Shown here: positions 16,519 through 24,083 of the stretch, in pieces
Layout: the number at the start of each line of letters is the position of its first letter
How positions within the stretch are numbered: the stretch's first letter is position 1
DNA from: JAXJQF01 sp036311285
GTDB taxonomy: Bacteria; Pseudomonadota; Gammaproteobacteria; Enterobacterales; Succinivibrionaceae
Length of the DNA stretch: 25,805 nt
Reading direction: 5' to 3'
Assembly: GCA_036311285.1 (NCBI GenBank)
Contig: JAXJQF010000024.1
Coordinates: 1-25,805 of the forward strand
The notes under the pieces: model-generated
What the model was told of the DNA's origin: nothing
Database searches by the model: none
Seen by the model: the letters and a program-made list of their open reading frames with translations, nothing else
Translations under genes and position numbers: made by a program

Positions 16519-17829
16519 TTACTTAATTAACGCATCGTTGATAGAAGTAATGTCTGCTTCAGTTAAAATACCTGCGGTATATCTTAAGTTTAACCAACTT
16601 AAGATATATTGGTATCTTGCTGTAGCTAAACTACTCTTTGCGTTATAAAGTCTTTGTGTCGCATCTAACACATCCACAATTGTTCTAGTACCAACTTGGT
16701 AACCTGCTTCAGTTGCTTTTAATGCACTTTCTGCAGAGATAACGCTTTGCTTGTAAGCGTTAACTGTACCGATTGTAGCATTGATATTGTTAAATTGGTT
16801 GTATAAGTTAGTTTTAACAGTTCTATGAGTTAGTTCTAATGCTTCGCTCGCAGCAATGTAATCTTGTTGAGATTTTTCAACTTCAGCAGATGTCGCACCA
16901 CCAGAATATAGAGGAATATTTAATTCAATACCAACTGTTGCAGTGTTAAGTGTTCCGTCAACCTTAGTAATATTGTTTTCTTTATAATCTGTATGAGTTG
17001 AGTTTAAGCTACCAAATAAATCTAATGTAGGTTCATGGCCAGATTTTGCTAAAGTGATTTTGTTCTTTGCAATTTCTCTATTGATCATGCTTTGTTGAAG
17101 ACTTAAATTGTTTTCTTCAGCTGTCTTTAACCAATAGTCAGCGTTTTCTGTTAACTCTTTAGTTGAAAAAGTTTCAATATTTAAATGACTTAGGTTAGCA
17201 TGTAACAAACCAGTGATTTGGCGTAGGTTTTCATAGCTGTTTTTTAATTTGTTGTTAGCAATAATAACGTTTGCACTAGCTTGGTCATAAGAAGCTTTAG
17301 CTTCTTGAACATCAGTATTTGCAATTAAACCAACTTTAAATCTTTGGTTTGCTTCGTTGTATTGTTGTTCTAAAGCTTTTAAATTAGCTTGTGAAAATTC
17401 TAGTAAATCTTTTGCTTCTAGTACACTGAAGTATGCTTTGCTTGTTCTTACAATTAATTCTTGTTTTGCATTGTTATATGCTAAGTCTGCAGATGTTGCA
17501 TTCTTTTCTGCGATAGAGCTTTGTAGGAAGTTTGAGTGTCTCCAAATAGATTGTTGTAGAGACAATGTTCCTCCTGCAATGAAAGCAGTAGCTTGGTCAT
17601 TTTTATTTGTCTTATTGTATTGGGCTACACCTTTTAGGTTGATTTGAGGAAGATTTGCAGCATCTGCAATGTCAATTGCTGCGTATGCAGAATCTCTTAA
17701 AGCCTTTTGTTGTAAAATAATTGGATCTTTAGTTTGTGCTAGCTTATAAATTTCTAATAAGTCATCAGCATTTGCTGTTGAAAAAGCTGCAGTTGCAACA
17801 GCTACACCGATAAGTGTTGAAAAACGCAT
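16519..17829 (-). CDS. tolC: Outer-membrane efflux/secretion channel of the TolC family
   Basis: Trimeric outer-membrane channel that works with multidrug pumps and type I secretion systems. A signal peptide (MRFSTLIGVAVATAAFSTANA) precedes the mature start at DDLLEIYKLAQ. Two repeated outer-membrane efflux domains follow; landmarks are RFKVGLIANTDVQEAKASYDQA, LRQITGLL, NNINATIGTVNAYKQSVISAESAL and the strongly conserved GYQVGTRTIVDVLDATQRLYNAK. It is 436 residues; E. coli TolC (about 493) has a longer C-terminal tail after the last helices, missing here. A GAGGAA ribosome site precedes the ATG. In E. coli tolC is divergent from nudF; here they are about 7 kb apart. Confidence 0.93.
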   Translation of the reverse strand: MRFSTLIGVAVATAAFSTANADDLLEIYKLAQTKDPIILQQKALRDSAYAAIDIADAANLPQINLKGVAQYNKTNKNDQATAFIAGGTLSLQQSIWRHSNFLQSSIAEKNATSADLAYNNAKQELIVRTSKAYFSVLEAKDLLEFSQANLKALEQQYNEANQRFKVGLIANTDVQEAKASYDQASANVIIANNKLKNSYENLRQITGLLHANLSHLNIETFSTKELTENADYWLKTAEENNLSLQQSMINREIAKNKITLAKSGHEPTLDLFGSLNSTHTDYKENNITKVDGTLNTATVGIELNIPLYSGGATSAEVEKSQQDYIAASEALELTHRTVKTNLYNQFNNINATIGTVNAYKQSVISAESALKATEAGYQVGTRTIVDVLDATQRLYNAKSSLATARYQYILSWLNLRYTAGILTEADITSINDALIK

Positions 17830-18015
17830 CTTTTAAATTCCTCGTGTTTTCTTTTGAATTTTTGCTAATCTTTATTATATATGATTAGGTGAGTAAAAAG
17901 TATATAAATTAAAAAACAATTAACTGATTTGTGTATGTAATATAAATTATTAATACAGTTATGTAAATTTTTATACGATTAATGATGTAGTTATAACTAA
18001 TTAGTCTTCTATATT

Positions 18016-18957
18016 CTAAGCTCGTGGATGAATTTTATTGTAGGTTTTGTGAAGCTTAGATGTGGCTACATGTGTATAAATTTGTGTTGTTGATATGTCT
18101 GAATGACCTAAAAGGTGTTGTATAACATGAAGGCTTGCCCCGTTATCTAGTAAATGAGTTGCAAATGCATGTCTAAATACGTGAGCTGAAACGTTGGTGT
18201 TTACACCTGCCATTAAACAATGTTGTTTAATGGTGTTAAATAATGAAACTCTGCTTAAAGGTTTCTTTTTAGTAGGACTCTGAAAAATATAGTCACAGTT
18301 GAAGTTCTTTAGTTTGTGTTCATCAACATATTTGTGAATGTATTTTAGAACTAAATCTAAAGCATATTTGGCTATTGGGACAATTCTTTCTTTGTTTCCT
18401 TTACCTACAACTCTAATATACTCATCTTTAAAATTTATGTTTTCAGGTTTAAGTTTTAGTAGTTCAAAAGAACGTAAACCAGAAGCGTACAATAATACAA
18501 TCATCGCCTTATCTCTAAGGTCTTTTAGAACATCTTCATCAAAGGTGTCTAATATTTCTTTAATTGTTGTTGAATTAATTAACTTTGGTAATCGTTGTTC
18601 TAATTTTGGTGGGGAAATATTTTCTGTTGGGTCAATATCTCTAATTTTTTCAATAATAAAAAATCTACACAGTGATCTAATTGAACAGATTATTACATTA
18701 ATTGTTCTGGATTTTGTGTTGTCTTCTTTTTGATTATAGGTAATATAGTTTTCAAGGTCATGCTTTTTGAAGGAGTAAATGCTTACATTAATGCTCTTTA
18801 GGTATCTATGAAATTTTCTTAATTGTGTTTTATAGGTTGAGCATGTAGATTTTGATAATCCAAGATCTGTTGATAAGTAGTTTATGTAATCGTTAAACAT
18901 AGATTGCTTAGTAAAATCATCGTTATTGCTTGAATTATCTAAATCAGATTCTTGCAT
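18016..18957 (-). CDS. xerD: Site-specific tyrosine recombinase XerD
   Basis: Resolves chromosome dimers at dif together with XerC, under FtsK control. The 313 residues have an N-terminal SAM-like DNA-binding domain (~20-105) and a catalytic domain with R162 in ASGLRSFELL, K186 in VVGKGNKERIVP, H259 and R262 in HVFRHAFATHLL, H285 in LLGHSDISTTQIYTH and nucleophile Y294. The C-terminus KIHPRA matches the HHPRA end of E. coli XerD, which is why I call it XerD rather than XerC or a phage integrase. The N-terminus is ~15 residues longer than in E. coli and polar; GGAG before the first ATG supports this start, though M20 is possible. It is upstream of tolC on the same strand. Confidence 0.9.
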   Translation of the reverse strand: MQESDLDNSSNNDDFTKQSMFNDYINYLSTDLGLSKSTCSTYKTQLRKFHRYLKSINVSIYSFKKHDLENYITYNQKEDNTKSRTINVIICSIRSLCRFFIIEKIRDIDPTENISPPKLEQRLPKLINSTTIKEILDTFDEDVLKDLRDKAMIVLLYASGLRSFELLKLKPENINFKDEYIRVVGKGNKERIVPIAKYALDLVLKYIHKYVDEHKLKNFNCDYIFQSPTKKKPLSRVSLFNTIKQHCLMAGVNTNVSAHVFRHAFATHLLDNGASLHVIQHLLGHSDISTTQIYTHVATSKLHKTYNKIHPRA

Positions 18958-19141
18958 TTAATTACTCCAATTGGCTGTTGTTTTTTTTTCTTATTATATA
19001 ATTTTGGCGGAAAAAATAATTATGTACATCTTTAAATAACATTGTTATGATATCGTTAGTTTATTTATTTTGATGTTTGTCACGTTTTGTTTTCTTGTTG
19101 GTAAAACATAAAGCTAGCAAGAACTTTTTAGGAATATTTTT

Positions 19142-19978
19142 ATGGCTTATAAGAGAGTTTTAACAGTTCAAGATATTTCGTGCTTTGGTCAATGTTCATT
19201 AACTGTAGCATTGCCTATTTTATCAGCATGTGGTTCAGAAGCGGTAATTTTACCATCAGCAGTTTTATCAACATATACTAGTAATTTTAAAAATTATACT
19301 TTTAGAGATTTAACAGAAGATATCCCAAGTATTGAAAAACATTGGATCAGTGAAGGTATAAAATTTGATGCTATATATACAGGATATTTAGGTAATAAGA
19401 AGCAAATCGATTATGTAGAAAGTCTTATTAAGAATACATTAAAGGATGAAGCTTTGGTTATTATTGATCCAGTAGTAGGTGACAATGGCCACTTATATCC
19501 AGGTTTTAATGATGAATATGTTGCTAAAGTTAAGCAGCTATCAACAAATGCTGATTATCTAATTCCAAACATTACTGAAGCGTCTTTTTTAACAGGCATG
19601 CCTTATAAGAAAGAATATGACGAATCTTATATATTAGAGTTATTTAATAAAATGTCAGAATTTTGTAAAGGCACAATTGTTTTGACTGGTGTAAGTTATG
19701 ACAAGGAAACAACAGGTATAGCTATTTACAAGGATGGACAAATTCAATACTACAAGCATAGGTTAATTGATAGAAACTGCCATGGTACAGGTGATATTTT
19801 TGCATCAAGTTTTACAGGTGCATTAATGCAAGGAAAGACACCATTTGAAGCTTGTAAGATTGCTGCAGACTTTATTTTGGCAAGTATTGAGAATACGATT
19901 GGTGATGAAGAACATTGGTACGGTGTAAGATTTGAGTTAGAACTTCCAAAGCTTATTAAGGATGTACGTGGTATTTAG
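19142..19978 (+). CDS. pdxY: Pyridoxamine/pyridoxal kinase (PdxY/PdxK family, Firmicutes-like)
   Basis: Phosphorylates B6 vitamers to give pyridoxal phosphate by salvage. The 278-residue ribokinase-fold protein starts VQDISCFGQCSLTVALPILS (9-28) and has LPSAVLSTYTSNF, YTGYLGNKKQID, the IDPVVGDNGHLYPG segment, PNITEASFLTG and the anion hole and catalytic base GTGD (215-218, D218). Its wording (QDISCxGxCSLTVALP, TFRDLTEDIP, HWISEGIKFDAIYTGYLG) resembles the kinase annotated as pyridoxamine kinase in Clostridia more than E. coli PdxY or PdxK, suggesting transfer. AGGA lies eight bases before the ATG. It is monocistronic, divergent from xerD and followed by its own terminator. Confidence 0.85.
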   Translation: MAYKRVLTVQDISCFGQCSLTVALPILSACGSEAVILPSAVLSTYTSNFKNYTFRDLTEDIPSIEKHWISEGIKFDAIYTGYLGNKKQIDYVESLIKNTLKDEALVIIDPVVGDNGHLYPGFNDEYVAKVKQLSTNADYLIPNITEASFLTGMPYKKEYDESYILELFNKMSEFCKGTIVLTGVSYDKETTGIAIYKDGQIQYYKHRLIDRNCHGTGDIFASSFTGALMQGKTPFEACKIAADFILASIENTIGDEEHWYGVRFELELPKLIKDVRGI

Positions 19979-20040
19979 TAAAACTTTAAACTATAGTAAA
20001 AACTCAAGTAAATAGAACTAAGTTCCAATCATTATGTTCA

Positions 20041-20073
20041 AAGCCGTCTATTGCATTGTCATAGACGGTTTTT
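20041..20073 (+). terminator. Rho-independent terminator of the pdxY-like gene
   Basis: CCGTCTAT (20044-20051) pairs with ATAGACGG (20061-20068) around a 9-nt loop, extended by A-T and G-U pairs, and is followed by five Ts. It lies about 65 bp after the stop codon. Confidence 0.88.
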
Positions 20074-20169
20074 GTATTCATGACAAAAGCATAAAAACGC
20101 TGAATTTTATATATTATCTAAAATTACTTAATGTGAGTATAAAGTAGAAATTGTATTGATATACGTGGA

Positions 20170-20243
20170 TGGAGCGAGATACGAGAATCGAACTCGCGTA
20201 TACAGCTTGGGAAGCTGTCGTTCTACCATTGAACTAATCTCGC
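20170..20243 (-). tRNA. glyU: tRNA-Gly(CCC)
   Basis: A full 74-nt cloverleaf on the minus strand: acceptor GCGAGAT/ATCTCGC, D-arm TAGTTCAATGGTAGAAC, anticodon stem ACAGC/GCTGT with loop TTCCCAA (anticodon CCC), T-arm CGAGT-TCGATTC, discriminator U and an encoded CCA. It resembles E. coli glyU. It stands alone with its own promoter. Confidence 0.97.
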
Positions 20244-20254
20244 TAACGAATAAC

Positions 20255-20290
20255 GGACGTGATTATAGACTCTATTGTTTTAGATGTCTA
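20255..20290 (-). promoter_or_regulatory. Promoter of tRNA-Gly
   Basis: On the minus strand TAGACA (20285-20290) and TATAAT (20262-20267) are 17 bp apart, placing the transcript start about 12 nt before the mature tRNA. Confidence 0.75.
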
Positions 20291-20642
20291 TAGTTAAGTT
20301 ATCATAATTTGTGTTTGATGCCTTGATTTTATTTACAGTTATAAATGTCTGAAATCAAACTTAGGTGATGAACATTAATACATACCTTATTTATAGGTAT
20401 TTTGGATAAATTGTAGTGTTCAATTTTGATAACTTGAAAATTCTTGTTTCTGACTGTTATAAAATGAAGATTTAACAACTGTTAAAAACGTTAGTTTTAT
20501 TAACAGTGTGTTTATGTTGATGAATGTTAATAAGTTACAAAATTTATTCAATTTTACATTTATTAACATGATAACTTCTGAAAATAGCACTATAAAGATG
20601 GTATAAAATTCTATAAATAAAAAAATGTCAACAGCAATTTAG

Positions 20643-20691
20643 TGTGGATAAAATTTTATATTGATATTTTCCACAGATATTGTGTGAATAA
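20643..20691. promoter_or_regulatory. Three DnaA-box matches within 49 bp
   Basis: Boxes at 20643-20651 (minus), 20667-20675 (plus) and 20683-20691 (minus) all fit TTWTNCACA, the first being the high-affinity TTATCCACA. Their tight grouping is what makes an origin or DnaA-controlled element plausible. Confidence 0.55.
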
Positions 20692-20846
20692 GTGTATATA
20701 AAGTGTTACTAATATATGTGTATATTATTATAAGTATTAAAATTCAATGGTTTAGAAGAATATGAAAATATTTTACTTATATGGAAAATAATTTTATAGC
20801 ATAATTTTTTGAAAATGTTTACATAAAAAATTATGATTAATAAATA

Positions 20847-20873
20847 AACAAATTCACAGGTTGTGAATTTGTT
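20847..20873. repeat. 12-bp perfect inverted repeat
   Basis: AACAAATTCACA (20847-20858) and TGTGAATTTGTT (20862-20873) are exact complements with a 3-nt spacer. A further TTCACA at 20875-20880 overlaps a DnaA box, so TTCACA/TGTGAA alternates three times in about 30 bp. There is no adjacent T run or gene end, so this looks like a protein site or cruciform rather than a terminator. Confidence 0.85.
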
Positions 20874-21093
20874 ATTCACATTGCTGTTGATAATTTAAAT
20901 TTGAATAAAAGTTTACTTTTTAAAAAACTGAATATGTTTGTTGATAGACTGTGATTATATTGTTGATAATCGAGTTAATAGTAAATTTATTTTTGTATAG
21001 ACTCTTAATTGTATAAACCTAAACCCACTTTGTTGTAAATATGCTAAAATATGCAAAATATTTGGTTTTACTTGATACAAGTGGAAAAAGAAA

Positions 21094-22509
21094 ATGGAAA
21101 TTAGAACACGTTTTGCCCCAAGTCCTACAGGATATTTACATGTTGGTGGCGCAAGAACAGCTTTATACTCATGGTTATATGCTCGTCATAATAAAGGTAA
21201 ATTTGTTTTAAGAATAGAAGATACAGACCTTGAGCGTTCTACACAGCCTGCAATTGATGCAATATTAGAAGCTATGCAATGGACTGGCATGGGCTGGGAT
21301 GAAGGTCCATTTTATCAAACAAAGCGTTTTGACCGTTACAATCAAGTAATTGATGAGATGCTAGCAGATGGTCGAGCATACAAGTGTTACTGTTCTAAAG
21401 AAGAATTAGAAAAACACCGTGATGAACAAATGAGTAAGGGTGAAAAACCTCGTTATAGCGGACGTTGCAGAGATTCACATGAAGAACACGCACAGGATAA
21501 ACCATACTGCGTTCGTTTTAAGAATCCAAAAGAAGGTAAGGTTAAGTTTCATGATTTAATCAGAGGTGATATTGAATTTGATAATGAAGAATTAGATGAT
21601 TTAATTATCAGACGATCTGATGGTACACCTACTTATAATTTCTGTGTGGTAATTGATGACTGGGATATGGGTATCACTCACGTAGTACGTGGTGAAGATC
21701 ATATAAACAATACTCCAAGACAAATTAACATCTATAAAGCATTAGGAGCTAAGGTTCCTGAATTTGCTCACGTTTCTATGATTTTAGGTGATGACGGAGC
21801 TAAATTATCAAAGAGACATGGTGCTGTAAATGTAATGCAATACCGTGATGATGGATACTTACCTGAAGCATTATTAAACTACTTAGTTCGTTTAGGTTGG
21901 GGACATGGCGATGATGAAATCTTCTCTATTGACCAAATGATCGAATATTTTAGTTTAGAAGCAATTTCAAAGAGTGCCTCTGCATTTAATACAGATAAGT
22001 TAAAGTGGTTAAATAATCATTACATCAGAACTTTACCTGCTTCAAGAGTCGCTGAGGAATTAGTTTGGCAAATGAATTATTTACAAATTGATTATTCTAA
22101 GGGACCTACACTTGAAGATGTTATCACATGCTTAGCTGAAAGATGTCATACATTAAGAGAACTAGCGGAACAATCAAGATATTTTTATCAAGAATATACT
22201 GAGTATGATGCAGCAGCTGAGAAGAAGTGGTTTAAGGCAAACAGTGCAGAAGCTTTAACAAGAGTTAAAGATAAGTTAGTTGCTATGAGTGATTGGAAGG
22301 GTGAAGATATTCATCATGCAATTGAAAATACCGCAGCTGAAATGGAAGTTGGTATGGGTAAGGTTGGTATGCCTGTACGTATAGCTGTTACTGGTTTAGG
22401 TCAATCTCCTGAAATTGGTATTGTAATGCAATTAATCGGCAAGGAACGTTGTATTGCACGTATCGAAAAGACTATCGATTACTTAAACACAAAGTTTGCT
22501 AACCAATAG
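21094..22509 (+). CDS. gltX: Glutamyl-tRNA synthetase
   Basis: Charges tRNA-Glu with glutamate. It is 471 residues, the same as E. coli GltX, with the class I HIGH-type motif in APSPTGYLHVGGARTAL (8-24), GEDHINNTPRQ, and KLSKR (237-241). The zinc-region cysteines C98, C100 and C125 are kept, but the fourth E. coli ligand H127 is D127, with a histidine two residues later (H129). The anticodon-binding C-terminal half is complete (AVTGLGQSPEIG near the end). A TGGAAAAAG stretch before the ATG is a modest ribosome site. tRNA-Ala(GGC) follows; in E. coli too, the alaWX tRNAs lie close to gltX. No terminator is visible after the stop. Confidence 0.97.
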   Translation: MEIRTRFAPSPTGYLHVGGARTALYSWLYARHNKGKFVLRIEDTDLERSTQPAIDAILEAMQWTGMGWDEGPFYQTKRFDRYNQVIDEMLADGRAYKCYCSKEELEKHRDEQMSKGEKPRYSGRCRDSHEEHAQDKPYCVRFKNPKEGKVKFHDLIRGDIEFDNEELDDLIIRRSDGTPTYNFCVVIDDWDMGITHVVRGEDHINNTPRQINIYKALGAKVPEFAHVSMILGDDGAKLSKRHGAVNVMQYRDDGYLPEALLNYLVRLGWGHGDDEIFSIDQMIEYFSLEAISKSASAFNTDKLKWLNNHYIRTLPASRVAEELVWQMNYLQIDYSKGPTLEDVITCLAERCHTLRELAEQSRYFYQEYTEYDAAAEKKWFKANSAEALTRVKDKLVAMSDWKGEDIHHAIENTAAEMEVGMGKVGMPVRIAVTGLGQSPEIGIVMQLIGKERCIARIEKTIDYLNTKFANQ

Positions 22510-22529
22510 TTAGTAATTCTTATCTTAAA

Positions 22530-22558
22530 TTGACATACACATCTGTTTTGCATAAAAT
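22530..22558 (+). promoter_or_regulatory. Strong promoter of tRNA-Ala
   Basis: TTGACA (22530-22535, perfect) and TAAAAT (22553-22558) are 17 bp apart, about 16 bp before the mature tRNA 5' end. It probably also reads into rcsF-trmO, since no terminator follows the tRNA. Confidence 0.85.
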
Positions 22559-22574
22559 AGGTGTGTATTTAATA

Positions 22575-22650
<76 letters not shown>

Positions 22651-22703
22651 TCTAAATAAATTTTGCCATTTAACTAACATATATTCTCAGTATCTTTATC
22701 TTT

Positions 22704-23084
22704 ATGAAGTTCATTAAGTTTTCATTATTTTGTTTTGCAGTTTTTTTTGTTAATTCATGTGCAAATTACACTTTTGATTCAAATATTTCGGTTGATAATG
22801 TGAAGAATATGTTTAAGAGTCAAAGAGTAAAGAAATATACTAATTCTGAATTGTATAATTATGTCTATGTTGATTTAGGTACAGTTGAAGGTTTGAGCTG
22901 TCAATTAACAGAAGATGACTTAGAAGCGTCAGAATATGCAGCAAAACAAGATGCTATACAATTAGTTGCAAAGAAGGGCGGTAATGGCATCGTTTACAGT
23001 TCATGTATCACGCTTGAAAACTCTCCTTCGTGTGTAACAAGTGTTTCTTGTTATGCTCGTGCAGTCATAGTAAAAGAAGACTAG
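22704..23084 (+). CDS. rcsF: Outer-membrane lipoprotein RcsF, envelope-stress sensor
   Basis: In enterobacteria RcsF detects outer-membrane and peptidoglycan damage and triggers the Rcs phosphorelay. The 126-residue protein has a lipoprotein signal peptide with lipobox VNSC (lipidated C19), a variable linker, and a C-terminal domain with C66, C101, C110 and C116. Their spacings (35, 9, 6) equal those of E. coli RcsF C74, C109, C118 and C124, which form two non-consecutive disulfides. VDLGTVEGLSCQ also matches. The link to trmO, six bases downstream, is the same as in E. coli. The ATG at 22704 lacks a clear ribosome site. No rcsB, rcsC or rcsD is in the window. Confidence 0.9.
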   Translation: MKFIKFSLFCFAVFFVNSCANYTFDSNISVDNVKNMFKSQRVKKYTNSELYNYVYVDLGTVEGLSCQLTEDDLEASEYAAKQDAIQLVAKKGGNGIVYSSCITLENSPSCVTSVSCYARAVIVKED

Positions 23085-23090
23085 TTTTTA

Positions 23091-23894
23091 ATGAACAGCA
23101 ATCAATATGTTATAGAACCTATAGGTTATATAAAATCTCCGTTTGCTGAGAAGTTTGCTGTTCCTAGACAAAGTGTATTGATTCATAATGGAGTTTTTGA
23201 AGTAATATTTTATCCTCCATACGATAATGAACAAGCGTTTGTTGGATTAGAAGAATTTTCGCATATATATTTAGTTTTTTTATTTCACTTGAATAAGAAT
23301 TTAAATACAGTAATTAACTTACTAGAGAAAAGAGAACAGAATTCCAATCAACTTGATACTAAATCATCTTTATCATTTAGTTCTATAAAAAAAGATTTTA
23401 CTCCAATGGTAAGACCTCCAAGACTTGGTGGCAATAAGTTTAAAGGTGTATTTGCAACAAGAAGTCCCAATCGCCCAAATAACATTGGTTTGTCTTGTGT
23501 TAAGCTCTTAGAGGTTAAGAATAATAATGGTAAGGTATCTTTAATTATAGAAGGTGCTGATTTAGTTAATAATACCCCAATTATTGATGTTAAACCATAT
23601 ATTGGATTTGTAGATTCAATTAAGGATGCAAAAAGCGGTTACGCAACTGTTGAACCTCCAAAGATTGAAGTTGTATTTAGTGAAGAGGTGTTAGGATTTT
23701 TATCAAATATATCTATTGCTAATTTTAAAGAGTTAATCTCAGAGGTTCTTTCTCAAGATCCTCGTCCTGCCTATAAGCAAAAATCACTGACTGACACAGA
23801 ACGTGTGTATGGTGTTCAACTGTATGATTATAATGTTCAGTGGAAGATGGTTTCAAAAGACGTAGCGTTTGTTGTAAATATTGCTAAAGTTTAG
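23091..23894 (+). CDS. trmO: tRNA (adenine(37)-N6)-methyltransferase TrmO
   Basis: SAM-dependent enzyme that methylates t6A37 in some threonine tRNAs. The N-terminal beta-barrel domain (~6-150) has IGYIKSPFAEKFAVPRQ (11-27), FVGLEEFSHIYLVFLFH (50-66), VRPPRLGGN (108-116) and the family signature RSPNRPNNIGLS (124-135); the C-terminal domain has DVKPYIGFVDS and QDPRPAYK. At 267 residues it exceeds E. coli TrmO (235), mostly through a polar Ser/Asn/Lys-rich insertion at ~80-102. It starts six bases after rcsF, with a possible AGAAGA ribosome site inside the rcsF end, and forms an rcsF-trmO unit as in E. coli. Confidence 0.95.
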   Translation: MNSNQYVIEPIGYIKSPFAEKFAVPRQSVLIHNGVFEVIFYPPYDNEQAFVGLEEFSHIYLVFLFHLNKNLNTVINLLEKREQNSNQLDTKSSLSFSSIKKDFTPMVRPPRLGGNKFKGVFATRSPNRPNNIGLSCVKLLEVKNNNGKVSLIIEGADLVNNTPIIDVKPYIGFVDSIKDAKSGYATVEPPKIEVVFSEEVLGFLSNISIANFKELISEVLSQDPRPAYKQKSLTDTERVYGVQLYDYNVQWKMVSKDVAFVVNIAKV

Positions 23895-24083
23895 TTGTTT
23901 GTATCATGATAAACGCTGATAAGAAAAATCAGTGCAGATATCTCTTTTTGTTATTTATCTATTTGCTTAACATTTTAATTTTGTATTAGGTAGTGATTTC
24001 TAAAAAGTCAGATTTAGTCACTGAAAATAATAAATCTTGTTGTACAATATATGTTAATAATAGGACTGATGAATTAGATTTAT

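Larger units (their letters stand above)
20244..21093. other. Long AT-rich gene-free region with DnaA-box cluster (candidate oriC)
   Basis: An 850-bp stretch between tRNA-Gly and gltX with no coding signal and about three quarters A+T. Besides the tRNA promoter it holds four matches to the DnaA-box consensus TTWTNCACA: TTATCCACA on the minus strand at 20643-20651 (a perfect strong box), TTTTCCACA at 20667-20675, TTATTCACA on the minus strand at 20683-20691, and TTATTCACA at 20872-20880. One-mismatch forms are TTATCCAAA (minus, 20401-20409) and TTATCAACA (minus, 20885-20893 and 20961-20969). By rough hand estimate fewer than one consensus match is expected by chance. No GATC is present. The gltX -10 may be TGCTAAAAT at 21042-21050. 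A regulatory role for DnaA is the main alternative. Confidence 0.45.

Noticed and set aside
18016..18957. Phage or island integrase
   Set aside because: The C-terminus and catalytic block match XerD closely and no other mobile genes or attachment repeats are near.
20244..21093. CRISPR array or prophage remnant in the long gap
   Set aside because: No regularly spaced repeats and no coding traces; only scattered short AT-rich motifs.
23914..23934. Terminator after trmO
   Set aside because: Only a 7-bp stem with a G-U pair, and the T run does not follow directly.
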